15,229 nt of DNA from Glaciecola sp. UBA1851 (GCA_002338515.1 DDIL01000113.1:1-15229), one strand, 5' to 3'. Counted from the first letter of the stretch, positions 7,965-15,065 are shown. The notes: generated by a model not told the origin, from the letters alone. A program made the numbers and translations.

Positions 7965-8250
7965 TATAAAAACATTTTTGGGCAGCTTTTATTGCAATTA
8001 AGAACCTTGTTGCCATTTCCATGCATAGGTTCCACCTATTTTGATAAAAACCTTTTGTCATCAAATCAAAATAACCTATTTCCGCTTTATCTCTGTCAGA
8101 TACTTTTTTTCCGTCAAAATACACTCGATACGCTAGTAGTTTAGAGTTATCTCTGTTTAATGCGGATTTAACATAGTAGCCAAAAGAATAACTATGACCA
8201 TCGTCTGGTGTCTCGAACTGTATTTTCCAGTCATGGTTTAATTTGTAACT
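7965..8250 (-). pseudogene. Decayed paralogue of the propeller-like gene (5' fragment, frameshifted)
   Basis: The minus strand here reads SYKLNHDWKIQFETPDDGHS, then YSFGYYVKSALNRDNSKLLA and on to DKAEIGYFDLMTKGFY. By eye 37 of 54 residues match the intact protein at 5191-3911. Near 8043 the reading shifts by one frame and goes on as KIGGTYAWKWQQGS, matching KIDQTLAWNWQQGS of the intact copy. In that frame TAA stands where the intact copy has Gln (8000-7998) and again where it has Trp (7991-7989). There is no start codon: an in-frame TAA lies at 8253-8251. Only about the first quarter of the gene remains, since the similarity fades after a KLP at about 7988-7980. It sits directly behind the family-4 glycosyltransferase. 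This is clear evidence of a second copy that has been lost. Confidence 0.88.
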
Positions 8251-8259
8251 TTACACCTA

Positions 8260-9507
8260 TTAAAAAGCCTTCCATTGAGTGTATTTTTCGTTATTTTTAT
8301 GGAATATAAACTCGTCTGTCATTATCTGATTTACAATTTTTTTGAAATTTTCAGTCATACCATGATGGCAAAAGTAACTTAAACTTCTTTTATATCCTTT
8401 GAGGGCATAAATGCGTCGCAAATTTTCGTTTTCTATAAGTTCAGTTAAAGCATCTCCAAGAGCAACTCTGTCTCCTTCTGCATAAATCTTGGCGCTGTCT
8501 GCCAGTTGCCATGGAATCGAACCACTATCAGAAGCGATTACGGGTATTTTTATAGCTTGGGCCTGTACCGTGACTAATGGAAAAGTATCAATCCAGTGAT
8601 TAGTTGTTTTCGAACCCAAAACAAATATGTCCATAACGTTCATAAACTTGGGAACATCAGCCTGATCAACAAAACCTGTTATTTGAATATCATTAGTAGC
8701 CAAGTTATGCTTTTTTATAGTTACTTCAATCTGTTTTTTTAGCTCACCATTTCCTACCAACAACAGAGCAATATTTTTGTATGCCACTTTGAGCTTTAAA
8801 AACACATCGACTAAGTCATCAACACCTTTATCTTTCGATAGTCTGCCACTGTATCCTATGACAAACTTATCTTTTAAATTAAGTAATTGCTTATATTCTT
8901 TTTTAAGCGTTTCATTAGGCTCAAAAAGTGTTTCATCTACTCCAACTTGGGTTTGTAAAAATATGGGTTTGTCGTAACCGGCATTTCGAAGTGAATCCAG
9001 ACATCCTGGGTAATGCACTAATGCCGCATCAGTATTTTTTTTAATATTGTTCCATAATAGACGCCGAATTGTTCTTTTAACTATATTTTTATTATTGATG
9101 CCTGGAACACCAAGTGCATTCATTGAAAAAAATATCACTTTCGCTTTTCGACCAAACAAAAATTTATATAAATAAATCTGCTGATGAATAAGTACACCTT
9201 CTTCATGAATAATGTAAATAAGGTCTGGTTGTATAGCTTTTAACCTCATATCAAAAGACTTGAATAAATAAAAGATCCAGTTTTTTTTGCTAGTCGTGGG
9301 AAGAGGGTGGACTTTAAAGTTATCTGTTTCTATTTTTTCTGGTTTATAGACCACCTGTTCACCAAACCATGTTTGTTCCCAGACTTCAGGTACAATTAGA
9401 TGTACTTCGTAATCTGTATCTTTCGCCAGCCTTTTCCACCTGTTCTGAAACACTGGAATAACTAGTGCATGAGAAATTATAGCTATTTTCAATCGACCTT
9501 TTGTCAT
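8260..9507 (-). CDS. Family-4 glycosyltransferase with altered donor-site motif
   Basis: A 415-residue GT-B glycosyltransferase. It starts at ATG 9507, giving MTKGRLKIAIISHALVIP; GAG about 11 bases upstream is a weak ribosome site. The second Rossmann half is typical: FVIGYSGRLSKDKGVDDLVD (215-234), LLLVGNGELK (248-257), ITGFV (276-280) and VIASDSGSIPWQ (323-334). The usual EX7E donor motif reads D307-TFPLVTV-Q315, so both acidic positions differ, and the second is an amide. The SGSIPWQ ending belongs to a subfamily often found in surface-glycan clusters. It would add one sugar of the repeat unit at the inner membrane. A 91-bp gap separates it from the methyltransferase upstream, and remnants lie downstream. 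Whether the altered motif reduces activity cannot be told from sequence. Confidence 0.9.
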   Translation of the reverse strand: MTKGRLKIAIISHALVIPVFQNRWKRLAKDTDYEVHLIVPEVWEQTWFGEQVVYKPEKIETDNFKVHPLPTTSKKNWIFYLFKSFDMRLKAIQPDLIYIIHEEGVLIHQQIYLYKFLFGRKAKVIFFSMNALGVPGINNKNIVKRTIRRLLWNNIKKNTDAALVHYPGCLDSLRNAGYDKPIFLQTQVGVDETLFEPNETLKKEYKQLLNLKDKFVIGYSGRLSKDKGVDDLVDVFLKLKVAYKNIALLLVGNGELKKQIEVTIKKHNLATNDIQITGFVDQADVPKFMNVMDIFVLGSKTTNHWIDTFPLVTVQAQAIKIPVIASDSGSIPWQLADSAKIYAEGDRVALGDALTELIENENLRRIYALKGYKRSLSYFCHHGMTENFKKIVNQIMTDEFIFHKNNEKYTQWKAF

Positions 9508-9556
9508 CTAATTTGACGCTCGTAAATTAATAAACTCACATAAATAAAACGTTAAT

Positions 9557-9573
9557 GAGTTTTATAAAAACTC
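9557..9573. other. Short AT-rich hairpin between methyltransferase and glycosyltransferase genes
   Basis: GAGTTTT, loop ATA, AAAACTC form a perfect 7-bp stem in the 91-bp gap. The stem is mostly A-T and no clear T-run follows on the minus strand, so it is a poor terminator candidate. It could be an RNA stabilising or processing element, or chance in AT-rich DNA. Confidence 0.2.
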
Positions 9574-9598
9574 TGATATCTTAAAACGCTAGTAGTCA

Positions 9599-10435
9599 TC
9601 AGGCTTTGTAGCAAAGTCCACTGATGTGCTGTGTAGGAAGTCGACAATAGCGTTTGGATAACCTTAAAAAATTGCCTTCTAAATAATTAATAAGCCATCG
9701 CTTTAATCTAATTTTTGTTGAGTTCGTGCATATAGTACTGTAAAGCGGATCATCTATTGTATTTGTATCTAATGATGTCATCCCGCTTTTTATAAGACAT
9801 AAATCAAGTGATTTACGAGTGAAAAAATGAAGATGGGAGTCAGTATCGTATGCACTAGTGTTAAATGAATCGAAGTGAGTTTTCCCCAATGGAGTAGCAA
9901 TGTAAATTGCAGCGTTATTATCATTTAATGCATCGCTCAAAGCGCGCATTTCTTTTAGCGGGTCATTCAAATGTTCAATAACTTCATTTAAGACGATTAA
10001 ATCAAATTTTTCAGAAAGCTTTTCAGCAGATGGCACGATGTTATCAGACACTTCTTTTAACAATTCTGAAAAACAATTGTGAGGCTCAATACAAGTTATT
10101 TTTGTATCTGGAAAAACAGTTTTAAGCGAATACATCAGATTGCCGTCACCTGAACCAAAGTCAAGTATTTTGCAATCGTTTGGTAAAGCGAGTTTTTTAA
10201 AAATAGCTTTAAATACAGATTTATTTCTTTCATCATACTTACGAATTCTTTCATCTCGATCAGCTTTTAGTTTAGCTAAAGATAAATCTGTACCTCTATC
10301 ACATACTCCCAAAGACGAGCTAAAATTTTCTTCAAATAAGTGCTCGCATTTAATATTAGAACATAGAAATATCTTTTTATTTAAGTGACTTGTAAACTTC
10401 AGACAAGAAGAACTGTTACATATTGGACATTTCAT
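9599..10435 (-). CDS. SAM-dependent methyltransferase with N-terminal zinc ribbon
   Basis: The 278-residue product starts MKCPIC. Cysteines at 3, 6, 25 and 30 (C-x2-C ... C-x4-C) form a zinc-ribbon-like knuckle, as in many methyltransferases of surface-glycan clusters. After a charged linker, ILDFGSGDGNL (90-100) is SAM motif I and ITCIEPH (113-119) supplies the acidic residue that holds the ribose. LIVLNEVIEHLNDP (146-159) is the class-I 'UbiG-like' motif IV. It probably methylates a sugar or a lipid-linked glycan in the cytoplasm, possibly as an O-methyl decoration or chain cap (inference). The ATG at 10435 has AGGA six to seven bases upstream. Its start overlaps the end of a coding-like remnant (TAA at 10418-10416). 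The acceptor cannot be predicted. Confidence 0.87.
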   Translation of the reverse strand: MKCPICNSSSCLKFTSHLNKKIFLCSNIKCEHLFEENFSSSLGVCDRGTDLSLAKLKADRDERIRKYDERNKSVFKAIFKKLALPNDCKILDFGSGDGNLMYSLKTVFPDTKITCIEPHNCFSELLKEVSDNIVPSAEKLSEKFDLIVLNEVIEHLNDPLKEMRALSDALNDNNAAIYIATPLGKTHFDSFNTSAYDTDSHLHFFTRKSLDLCLIKSGMTSLDTNTIDDPLYSTICTNSTKIRLKRWLINYLEGNFLRLSKRYCRLPTQHISGLCYKA

Positions 10436-10514
10436 ACATTATCCTAATAATATATCTAATTTGTTTTGACAACTTATAAACAAATCTCTTTATATGGGTT
10501 AGTTTGTTATGCTT

Positions 10515-10560
10515 CACCTGCCGATAAACAGTGTTTATCGCGTTGAGGTGGTGTTTTTTT
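10515..10560 (+). terminator. Hairpin followed by a T-run (plus strand)
   Basis: CGATAAAC (10522-10529), loop AGT, GTTTATCG (10533-10540) make a perfect 8-bp stem. CACCT (10515-10519) and AGGTG (10546-10550) can extend it with internal mismatches. Seven T residues follow at 10554-10560, so it has the shape of a Rho-independent terminator on the plus strand. No plus-strand gene precedes it. It might stop antisense transcription into the operon, or it may act as a leader hairpin in the minus-strand message ahead of the methyltransferase. Confidence 0.3.
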
Positions 10561-10567
10561 AGAATCT

Positions 10568-10594
10568 ATTATACGTATGCAATTTACATGCAAA
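10568..10594 (-). promoter_or_regulatory. Candidate internal sigma-70 promoter ahead of the methyltransferase
   Basis: On the minus strand a perfect TATAAT lies at 10573-10568, with TTTGCA 15 bases upstream (10594-10589). The spacing is two short of ideal, and a TATTTG at 17 is the alternative -35. It sits in the longest gap of the operon body. If used, the transcript would carry a leader of about 125 bases containing the 10522-10540 hairpin before the methyltransferase ATG at 10435. In AT-rich DNA such matches arise by chance, so confidence is low. Confidence 0.25.
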
Positions 10595-10808
10595 TATGTA
10601 AAAAATTGCTATTAAAGTGATTTGTAATTTGGCCAAAAGCACCTAGTAAACATTCTTTAATTATATATGCACCTGTTAAAAAGGGTTGCAGAACTTACTT
10701 CTGATAAAAAAATACAACCAAAGTTGACTAATTTATAAAATATATCAGTCTAGTTACGTTTCTGTTCAGTCGTTCTGTCCTCCGTTAATAAAAAATTAAG
10801 AGGTTTCA

Positions 10809-10833
10809 ATCAGATTATCATTTTTAATCTGAT
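10809..10833 (-). other. Hairpin spanning the stop codon of the second family-2 glycosyltransferase
   Basis: ATCAGATTA (10809-10817), a 7-base loop and TAATCTGAT (10825-10833) form a perfect 9-bp stem that includes the TGA stop at 10812-10810. On the minus strand the sequence after it has no immediate T-run; TTTTTT comes about 13 bases later. It is therefore a weak terminator, or a 3'-end stabilising structure before the 374-bp gap. Confidence 0.35.
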
Positions 10834-11736
10834 CAGAAACTTTGGGACGAACAAAAATAAGACAGAGAGAAACGAGGGGAAAAACGTTTTGACTGTAAAA
10901 CAAGAAAAAACTTGCTTAAAAAATCCGCGGAATGAGTTGTTGAGTCGAAAACTAGCTATGTTTTTTGCAGCGAAGATTCTCGCGTATCTGCGAACGTTTG
11001 TATGGTTAGTCCAGGATTTAGACATTAAGAGAATTCCATTATATACTAAAAAGGTATCGAGCAGTTGACCACCTTTTGAAGCTTCTGCGGCATCTATGTA
11101 ATTTATGGCTGTTTTCACCGCCGAAAATGCCAAACCTTTGTCGCAGGCCAATTTTGACCAAACAAGCAAATCTTCATTAACTTTTACACTAAAATCTAAA
11201 CTAAATACTTCAAGAGGAAGTTTGATTTTATCAATGCAAACCACGCTTGAATTTAAGTAACCACTTGACTGACTCATTGCTGTGAAATAATCCAAAATAC
11301 CAAAGTATTCTGAATATTTACCTAAATTATGGGAAGCTCTATCATTACCTTTATGCTTATAGTAGCCGGTTGAAAATAACGTTACTTGATCAATATGCTT
11401 GATTATTAGTTTTTTTAATTCGTTAAGATGATTTGGAAGCCATATGTCATCTGCATCTAAAAACGCGACAAATCTGTTTTCAGAGTTTTGTATGAGCAGA
11501 TTTCTCGTTTTAAGTGCCCCTATATTTTCTTGCCTTTTCATTGTTACAGAATACTGAACATCCTTATTTTTATTTAGCCAATCTTTAACTGCCTCGTTAC
11601 TCATATCAGTTGAACCATCATCAATAATCAAAATATCAAAGTTTGTATAAGTTTGATTTTTTACAGAAGATAAACATCTACTGATATACTGCTTTTTATT
11701 GTAAAGAGGAATAGCCACTGTAAATTTTGGGTTCAT
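10810..11736 (-). CDS. Family-2 glycosyltransferase with hydrophobic C-terminus
   Basis: A 308-residue GT-A enzyme. The N-terminal strand FTVAIPLYNKKQYISRCLSS (5-24) and NQTYTNFDILIIDDGSTD (27-44) give the family-2 nucleotide site. LDADDIW (93-99) holds the metal-binding acidic pair of the DxD-type motif. The last 45 residues or so (from about 264) are hydrophobic and aromatic with few acidic residues, suggesting association with the inner membrane. It would add a sugar from a nucleotide donor to the growing lipid-linked unit. The ATG at 11736 has AAAGG about nine bases upstream, and that site overlaps the end of the upstream glycosyltransferase six bases away, so the two are probably co-translated. 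Donor and linkage are unknown. Confidence 0.92.
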   Translation of the reverse strand: MNPKFTVAIPLYNKKQYISRCLSSVKNQTYTNFDILIIDDGSTDMSNEAVKDWLNKNKDVQYSVTMKRQENIGALKTRNLLIQNSENRFVAFLDADDIWLPNHLNELKKLIIKHIDQVTLFSTGYYKHKGNDRASHNLGKYSEYFGILDYFTAMSQSSGYLNSSVVCIDKIKLPLEVFSLDFSVKVNEDLLVWSKLACDKGLAFSAVKTAINYIDAAEASKGGQLLDTFLVYNGILLMSKSWTNHTNVRRYARIFAAKNIASFRLNNSFRGFFKQVFSCFTVKTFFPSFLSVLFLFVPKFLIRLKMII

Positions 11737-11742
11737 TAGCCA

Positions 11743-12486
11743 TTACCTTTGAGTAAATTTATTCCATTCAACTAATTGCTTTGACTTTCTAATACAATAA
11801 ATAATAATTGCTGATATTGGATTGAACCTTTTTAAGATGCAAAAATATTCTCTAATCATTGCATTGTGATGTCGGTCTTGTTGGCTAATACCACCTATTC
11901 TAGAACGACTAATGTACATATTGATAAAGTTAAATTTCTCTTTATTATATAGAGCGTTTACATATTGGTTGTAATCGCTAGCGATTTGGTAAGATGAATC
12001 AAACTGATTGCATTTAAGGTAATGAGCCTTTGTGAAGAGGCTTTGATGGCAATATGGAGCATTTTTGATATGCAGAGCATTAGAACCTAATGCTTCGCGA
12101 ACAAAACCATTTTCATCAAATTGCAGGGTATGACCATATGTAAAGGTTCCATCCAAATTACGGATTAACTGCTCCACAACACTCTTATCAAAAAACATAT
12201 CACCACTGTTCATAAAATTTATCCAATCACCCTTAGCCCTCTCTATTCCCTTATTCATAGCGTCATAAATACCCTTATCGGGTTCACTTACCCAATAGTG
12301 TATTTGTGATTCGTATTTTTTGATTAGCTCAACAGTGCCATCGGTAGAGCCACCATCTATTATAATATATTCGATACTTTCATAAGTTTGGTTAATAACA
12401 CTTAACAACGTTTCCTCTAAATACTTTTCATCATTGAAAACGACTGTTATTACAGTAATGAGTGGCATGCCCCGGTTTATTTTCAT
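11743..12486 (-). CDS. Family-2 glycosyltransferase (first gene of the minus-strand operon)
   Basis: The 247-residue protein carries a complete GT-A core: ITVITVVFNDEKYLEETLLS (10-29), SIEYIIIDGGSTDGT (37-51), the subfamily signature SEPDKGIYDAMNKG (67-80), and NSGD (93-96) at the metal site. This compact group, with 'W(V/I)SEPDKGIYDAMNKGI', is common in O-antigen and capsule loci, where it transfers sugars such as GlcNAc or galactose; the specificity here is unknown. The start is either ATG 12486 or ATG 12468 (six residues shorter); neither has an ideal ribosome site, the best being AGAGG about 14 bases before 12486. It is the first intact minus-strand gene after the divergent spacer, so the main operon promoter should lie upstream of it. 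A short coding-like remnant ends two bases before its start. Confidence 0.92.
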   Translation of the reverse strand: MKINRGMPLITVITVVFNDEKYLEETLLSVINQTYESIEYIIIDGGSTDGTVELIKKYESQIHYWVSEPDKGIYDAMNKGIERAKGDWINFMNSGDMFFDKSVVEQLIRNLDGTFTYGHTLQFDENGFVREALGSNALHIKNAPYCHQSLFTKAHYLKCNQFDSSYQIASDYNQYVNALYNKEKFNFINMYISRSRIGGISQQDRHHNAMIREYFCILKRFNPISAIIIYCIRKSKQLVEWNKFTQR

Positions 12487-12654
12487 ATTAGCTTGAAAAA
12501 CCTCTGCCTGATTTATTAAAAGTCATTTCGAAGAAGTAGTAAATCAATAGCTTTTGATGGTATTGACGAAACTACAACATACTTATTATGCATCAATTAA
12601 GCATAAATCAGTCCAACTTTATAAAGACATGGAAGATATTAGACTCCCCAACCG

Positions 12655-12673
12655 AAAGCACTTTCAGTGCTTT
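12655..12673. other. Perfect 8-bp hairpin in the divergent spacer
   Basis: AAAGCACT (12655-12662), loop TTC, AGTGCTTT (12666-12673). It is the strongest inverted repeat in the spacer. There is no adjacent T-run on either strand, so an operator or an RNA structure is as likely as a terminator. Confidence 0.35.
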
Positions 12674-12893
12674 AGCTCATTAATTGATTTGATTTGGTTT
12701 GTCCCTTTCCCTCTAATATTTGACACTGCTATTAACAATTCCCACAAAGTCCCTTTTTAATATTAACTCTGCAATTTGGAGTAAGTTTTGCAGTTCGTTT
12801 GGAATAGGTTTTGCTTATTAAAGGTAAGAACAGTAAATCTGAGACACAACATTGAATTAAACGGCCATTTTTTGCCATGTACTCACATTTAAT

Positions 12894-12899
12894 AGGAGG
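12894..12899 (+). promoter_or_regulatory. Consensus Shine-Dalgarno AGGAGG for a short ORF
   Basis: AGGAGG lies eight bases before the ATG at 12908. It is the best ribosome site in the window, stronger than that of any of the large genes, and it serves a frame of only 14 codons as the sequence stands. That contrast suggests a once longer or still functional small ORF. Confidence 0.55.
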
Positions 12900-12907
12900 A
12901 CGATAGC

Positions 12908-13029
12908 ATGCCAATTCAAGTAAATTCGAAAATGACCGATGAAGAACTATAAACATTGAAGCTACAGATAGAAGAGCGCTTGTGCTCTATTTGCTTTTAT
13001 ACCATTTGAAACTTGAAGAGCGGAAGTAG
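12908..13029 (+). pseudogene. Small ORF upstream of the dehydratase, apparently broken by a one-base shift
   Basis: From ATG 12908 the frame reads MPIQVNSKMTDEEL and then meets TAA at 12950-12952. In another frame from about 12952 the DNA reads NIEATDRRALVLYLLLYHLK then LEERK and stops at TAG 13027-13029, directly against the dehydratase ATG at 13030. Restoring one base near 12950 (TATAAAC) would join the two into a product of about 40 residues, with a consensus AGGAGG in front. I do not recognise the family; the second half is a Leu/Tyr-rich helix followed by a charged tail. It may be a decayed small gene, a leader peptide that couples translation to the dehydratase, or a sequencing error. 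No slippery heptamer is visible, so programmed frameshifting is unlikely. Confidence 0.4.
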
Positions 13030-15039
13030 ATGATCAACATAACATTGCTAGAAAACGCGCTACTAGCAAACTACAAAAGGAAGAAATTTATTTCCTATGC
13101 TGCTGATGCAATATTTGTCTTTTGCAGCTTTTGGCTTGCCTACTTTTTGCGTTTAGATGACGTATCAGCAATCTTTGTATCAAGTAATTGGTTTCTTATG
13201 TTAGCGCTTATTCCAGCAACTTTATTCGTATTTAATAAACTAGGACTTTACCGCGTTGTTCTTAGATACATGGGCGCTAAAACAATAGAAACAATAGTGG
13301 CAAGTACCGTCATATCTATGATTATATTGACTTTTATGTGCTATTTCACCACGTTTTTTGAACCAAGAAGTTTACCACTTATTTATTTTGGTATTCTTAC
13401 AATGTGTACTGGTGGAAGTCGTCTAATCGTTCACATAACACTGTCTAGAATCGCATCAAGAAATCTCCGAAAAGTGGTTATCTATGGCGCAGGTTCGGCC
13501 GGCCGTCAGTTAGCCAATGGGCTCAAAGATGGAGGTGATTATAACGTTGCAGCGTTTTTAGATGATGATCATACAAAATGCAATTCAATTGTCCAAGGTG
13601 TACCAGTTATATCGCCCAGTGAATTTTCAACTTTTATAACGAAAAATTCAGTTGAGAAGATACTGGTAGCCATTCCTAGTGCAAGTGTTTCAGAACGTTG
13701 CCGTGTTCTTCGCATACTTGAGCCGTTTGAAATTAAAATCCAAACCATTCCTACATTAGACAATCTGCTCGACGGTAAAGTTTCTCCTAACGACTTAGTC
13801 GACGTTGAGCTAGAAGATTTGTTAGGGAGAGAGCCTGTTGAACCTATCTCTGACCTGTTACATAAAAATATTGGTGAAAAGGTTGTTTTAGTTACCGGAG
13901 CAGGTGGCTCTATCGGATCTGAGTTATGCCGTCAAATAATCCAACTCAAGCCAGCTTCACTTATATTGTTTGAGTTATCAGAGTTTGCTCTGTATCAGGT
14001 ACAAACAGAGCTTTCAGACTTAATTAAGACACAACAATTAAACACACAATTATTTCCAATAGTTGGTTCAGTTCAGCATGCAGAGCGGGTAGAAAGTGTA
14101 ATTAGATCGTTTAAAGTAAATACAATTTATCATGCTGCGGCTTATAAACATGTGCCTATGGTTGAGCATAATGTTGTTGAAGGTGTTCGAAACAATATTT
14201 TTGGAACGCTAGCAATAGCTAAAGCAGCGATTAAAGCAAAAGTCGAAACATTCGTTCTAATTTCAACAGACAAGGCCGTTAGGCCCACTAATGTCATGGG
14301 TGCGTCAAAACGAATGGCAGAGTTGATTCTCCAAGCATTGGATAGTTCACCTTTCAACCAATCAACGCGTTTTAGCATGGTTCGTTTTGGAAACGTATTA
14401 GGCTCATCTGGTTCAGTTGTTCCATTGTTTAGAAAACAAATAAAAGAAGGCAAGGCAATTACGCTCACTCACGCCGAGATTACTCGTTATTTTATGACTA
14501 TACCTGAAGCCTCTCAATTAGTTATTCAAGCAGGTGCTATGGCAGAAGGGGGCGATGTGTTCGTTCTCGACATGGGTGAGCCTGTAAAAATTAAAGCGCT
14601 CGCGGAACGCTTAATCAGATTATCAGGCTTAACGATTAAATCTGAAAAAAATCCTCATGGCGATATAGAAATTGTCTATACAGGGTTACGTCCGGGCGAA
14701 AAACTATATGAAGAGCTGCTCATTGGCGATAATGTAACACCTACCGAACACGAAAGAATTTTATCCGCTAATGAATTGCGCATAAATTGGAAAGAGGTTG
14801 AAGGTATTCTAAACAAGTTAGAAGAGTATTGTTGTGATTTTAATCATTCAGCGCTCAGAACAACATTATTGGAAGCACCTTTGGGTTTTAATCCTGTGGA
14901 TTCTATCAATGATTTAGAATGGCTAGCCCGTCAAAACGTAATGCCAATACCAGTTAGTGATAGTAATAAAAACGTCGTACCTTTTAATGACATTCTTGCA
15001 CAAAAATATCCAAAACCAAGCGTTGTATATAGCCATTAA
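13030..15039 (+). CDS. Membrane-bound UDP-HexNAc 4,6-dehydratase (WbpM/CapD/PglF family)
   Basis: A 669-residue protein with the full architecture of the family. Four membrane helices span about 22-40, 53-70, 88-108 and 115-135. A first Rossmann-like domain has YGAGSAGRQLANGL (152-165). The catalytic SDR domain has VLVTGAGGSIGSELC (286-300) for NAD binding, YHAAAYKHVPMVE (367-379), and STDKAVRPTNVMGASKR (412-428), where Met stands in place of the classical SDR tyrosine, as in other long dehydratases. VRFGNVLGSSGSVVPLF (451-467) follows. The family converts UDP-GlcNAc (or a C5 epimer) to the 4-keto-6-deoxy sugar, the precursor of QuiNAc, FucNAc or bacillosamine-type sugars. It is transcribed away from the operon. 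The ATG at 13030 follows the small ORF's TAG directly and has GGAAG close upstream. The exact product is not fixed by the sequence. Confidence 0.93.
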   Translation: MINITLLENALLANYKRKKFISYAADAIFVFCSFWLAYFLRLDDVSAIFVSSNWFLMLALIPATLFVFNKLGLYRVVLRYMGAKTIETIVASTVISMIILTFMCYFTTFFEPRSLPLIYFGILTMCTGGSRLIVHITLSRIASRNLRKVVIYGAGSAGRQLANGLKDGGDYNVAAFLDDDHTKCNSIVQGVPVISPSEFSTFITKNSVEKILVAIPSASVSERCRVLRILEPFEIKIQTIPTLDNLLDGKVSPNDLVDVELEDLLGREPVEPISDLLHKNIGEKVVLVTGAGGSIGSELCRQIIQLKPASLILFELSEFALYQVQTELSDLIKTQQLNTQLFPIVGSVQHAERVESVIRSFKVNTIYHAAAYKHVPMVEHNVVEGVRNNIFGTLAIAKAAIKAKVETFVLISTDKAVRPTNVMGASKRMAELILQALDSSPFNQSTRFSMVRFGNVLGSSGSVVPLFRKQIKEGKAITLTHAEITRYFMTIPEASQLVIQAGAMAEGGDVFVLDMGEPVKIKALAERLIRLSGLTIKSEKNPHGDIEIVYTGLRPGEKLYEELLIGDNVTPTEHERILSANELRINWKEVEGILNKLEEYCCDFNHSALRTTLLEAPLGFNPVDSINDLEWLARQNVMPIPVSDSNKNVVPFNDILAQKYPKPSVVYSH

Positions 15040-15065
15040 ATTGATATGTAAGAAGGTGTTTTGTG

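Larger units (their letters stand above)
10416..10694 (-). pseudogene. Possible remnant of a lost gene between glycosyltransferase and methyltransferase
   Basis: In one minus-strand frame two open stretches follow one another. The first (10694-10584) is VLQPFLTGAYIIKECLLGAF then GQITNHFNSNFLHICM, stop. After two more stops, the second (10565-10416) is ILKKHHLNAINTVYRQVKHN, KLTHIKRFVYKLSKQIRYII, RIMYEMSNM, stop. The second part has 49 residues rich in Lys, Arg and His, and ends overlapping the methyltransferase start, as the tail of a coupled operon gene would. No usable start codon with a ribosome site precedes either part. I cannot name the family; the basic helical end would suit a glycosyltransferase tail. 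Stops within the frame mean that, if real, the gene is broken. The rest of the 374-bp gap (10695-10809) shows only a GGAGG at about 10754-10750 on the minus strand with no start codon at proper distance. Confidence 0.35.
12487..13029. other. Divergent spacer between the minus-strand operon and the plus-strand dehydratase gene
   Basis: These 543 bp should hold the promoters of both units. On the minus side, 12571-12488 is an open stretch FRQYHQKLLIYYFFEMTFNK then SGRGFSS, ending TAA two bases before the glycosyltransferase ATG; it may be the tail of a lost gene. A hairpin AAAGCACT-TTC-AGTGCTTT lies at 12655-12673 without a T-run. A perfect TTGACA at 12720-12725 on the plus strand lacks a good -10 at 16-18 bases. 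I saw no JUMPstart/ops (GGCGGTAG) element. The right end holds a small, apparently broken ORF listed separately. The 68-codon plus-strand frame at 12554-12760 has no ribosome site and no recognisable content, so I do not call it. Confidence 0.5.

Noticed and set aside
9557..9573. Terminator after the methyltransferase gene
   Set aside because: The stem is almost all A-T and has no following T-run on the coding strand.
12720..12725. Perfect TTGACA as the -35 box of a promoter for the dehydratase
   Set aside because: No TATAAT-like hexamer lies 16-18 bases downstream (CACAAA region), so it was noted but not called as a promoter.
12554..12760. Plus-strand 68-codon frame in the divergent spacer
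   Set aside because: No ribosome site, no recognisable composition, and it overlaps the hairpin at 12655-12673; open by chance is likely.
12732..12956. Minus-strand 74-codon frame in the spacer
   Set aside because: It runs antisense over the AGGAGG site and small ORF, has no family features and no ribosome site.
14142..14468. Minus-strand 108-codon frame inside the dehydratase gene
   Set aside because: It is the antisense of the well-conserved catalytic domain; a shadow of the real gene.
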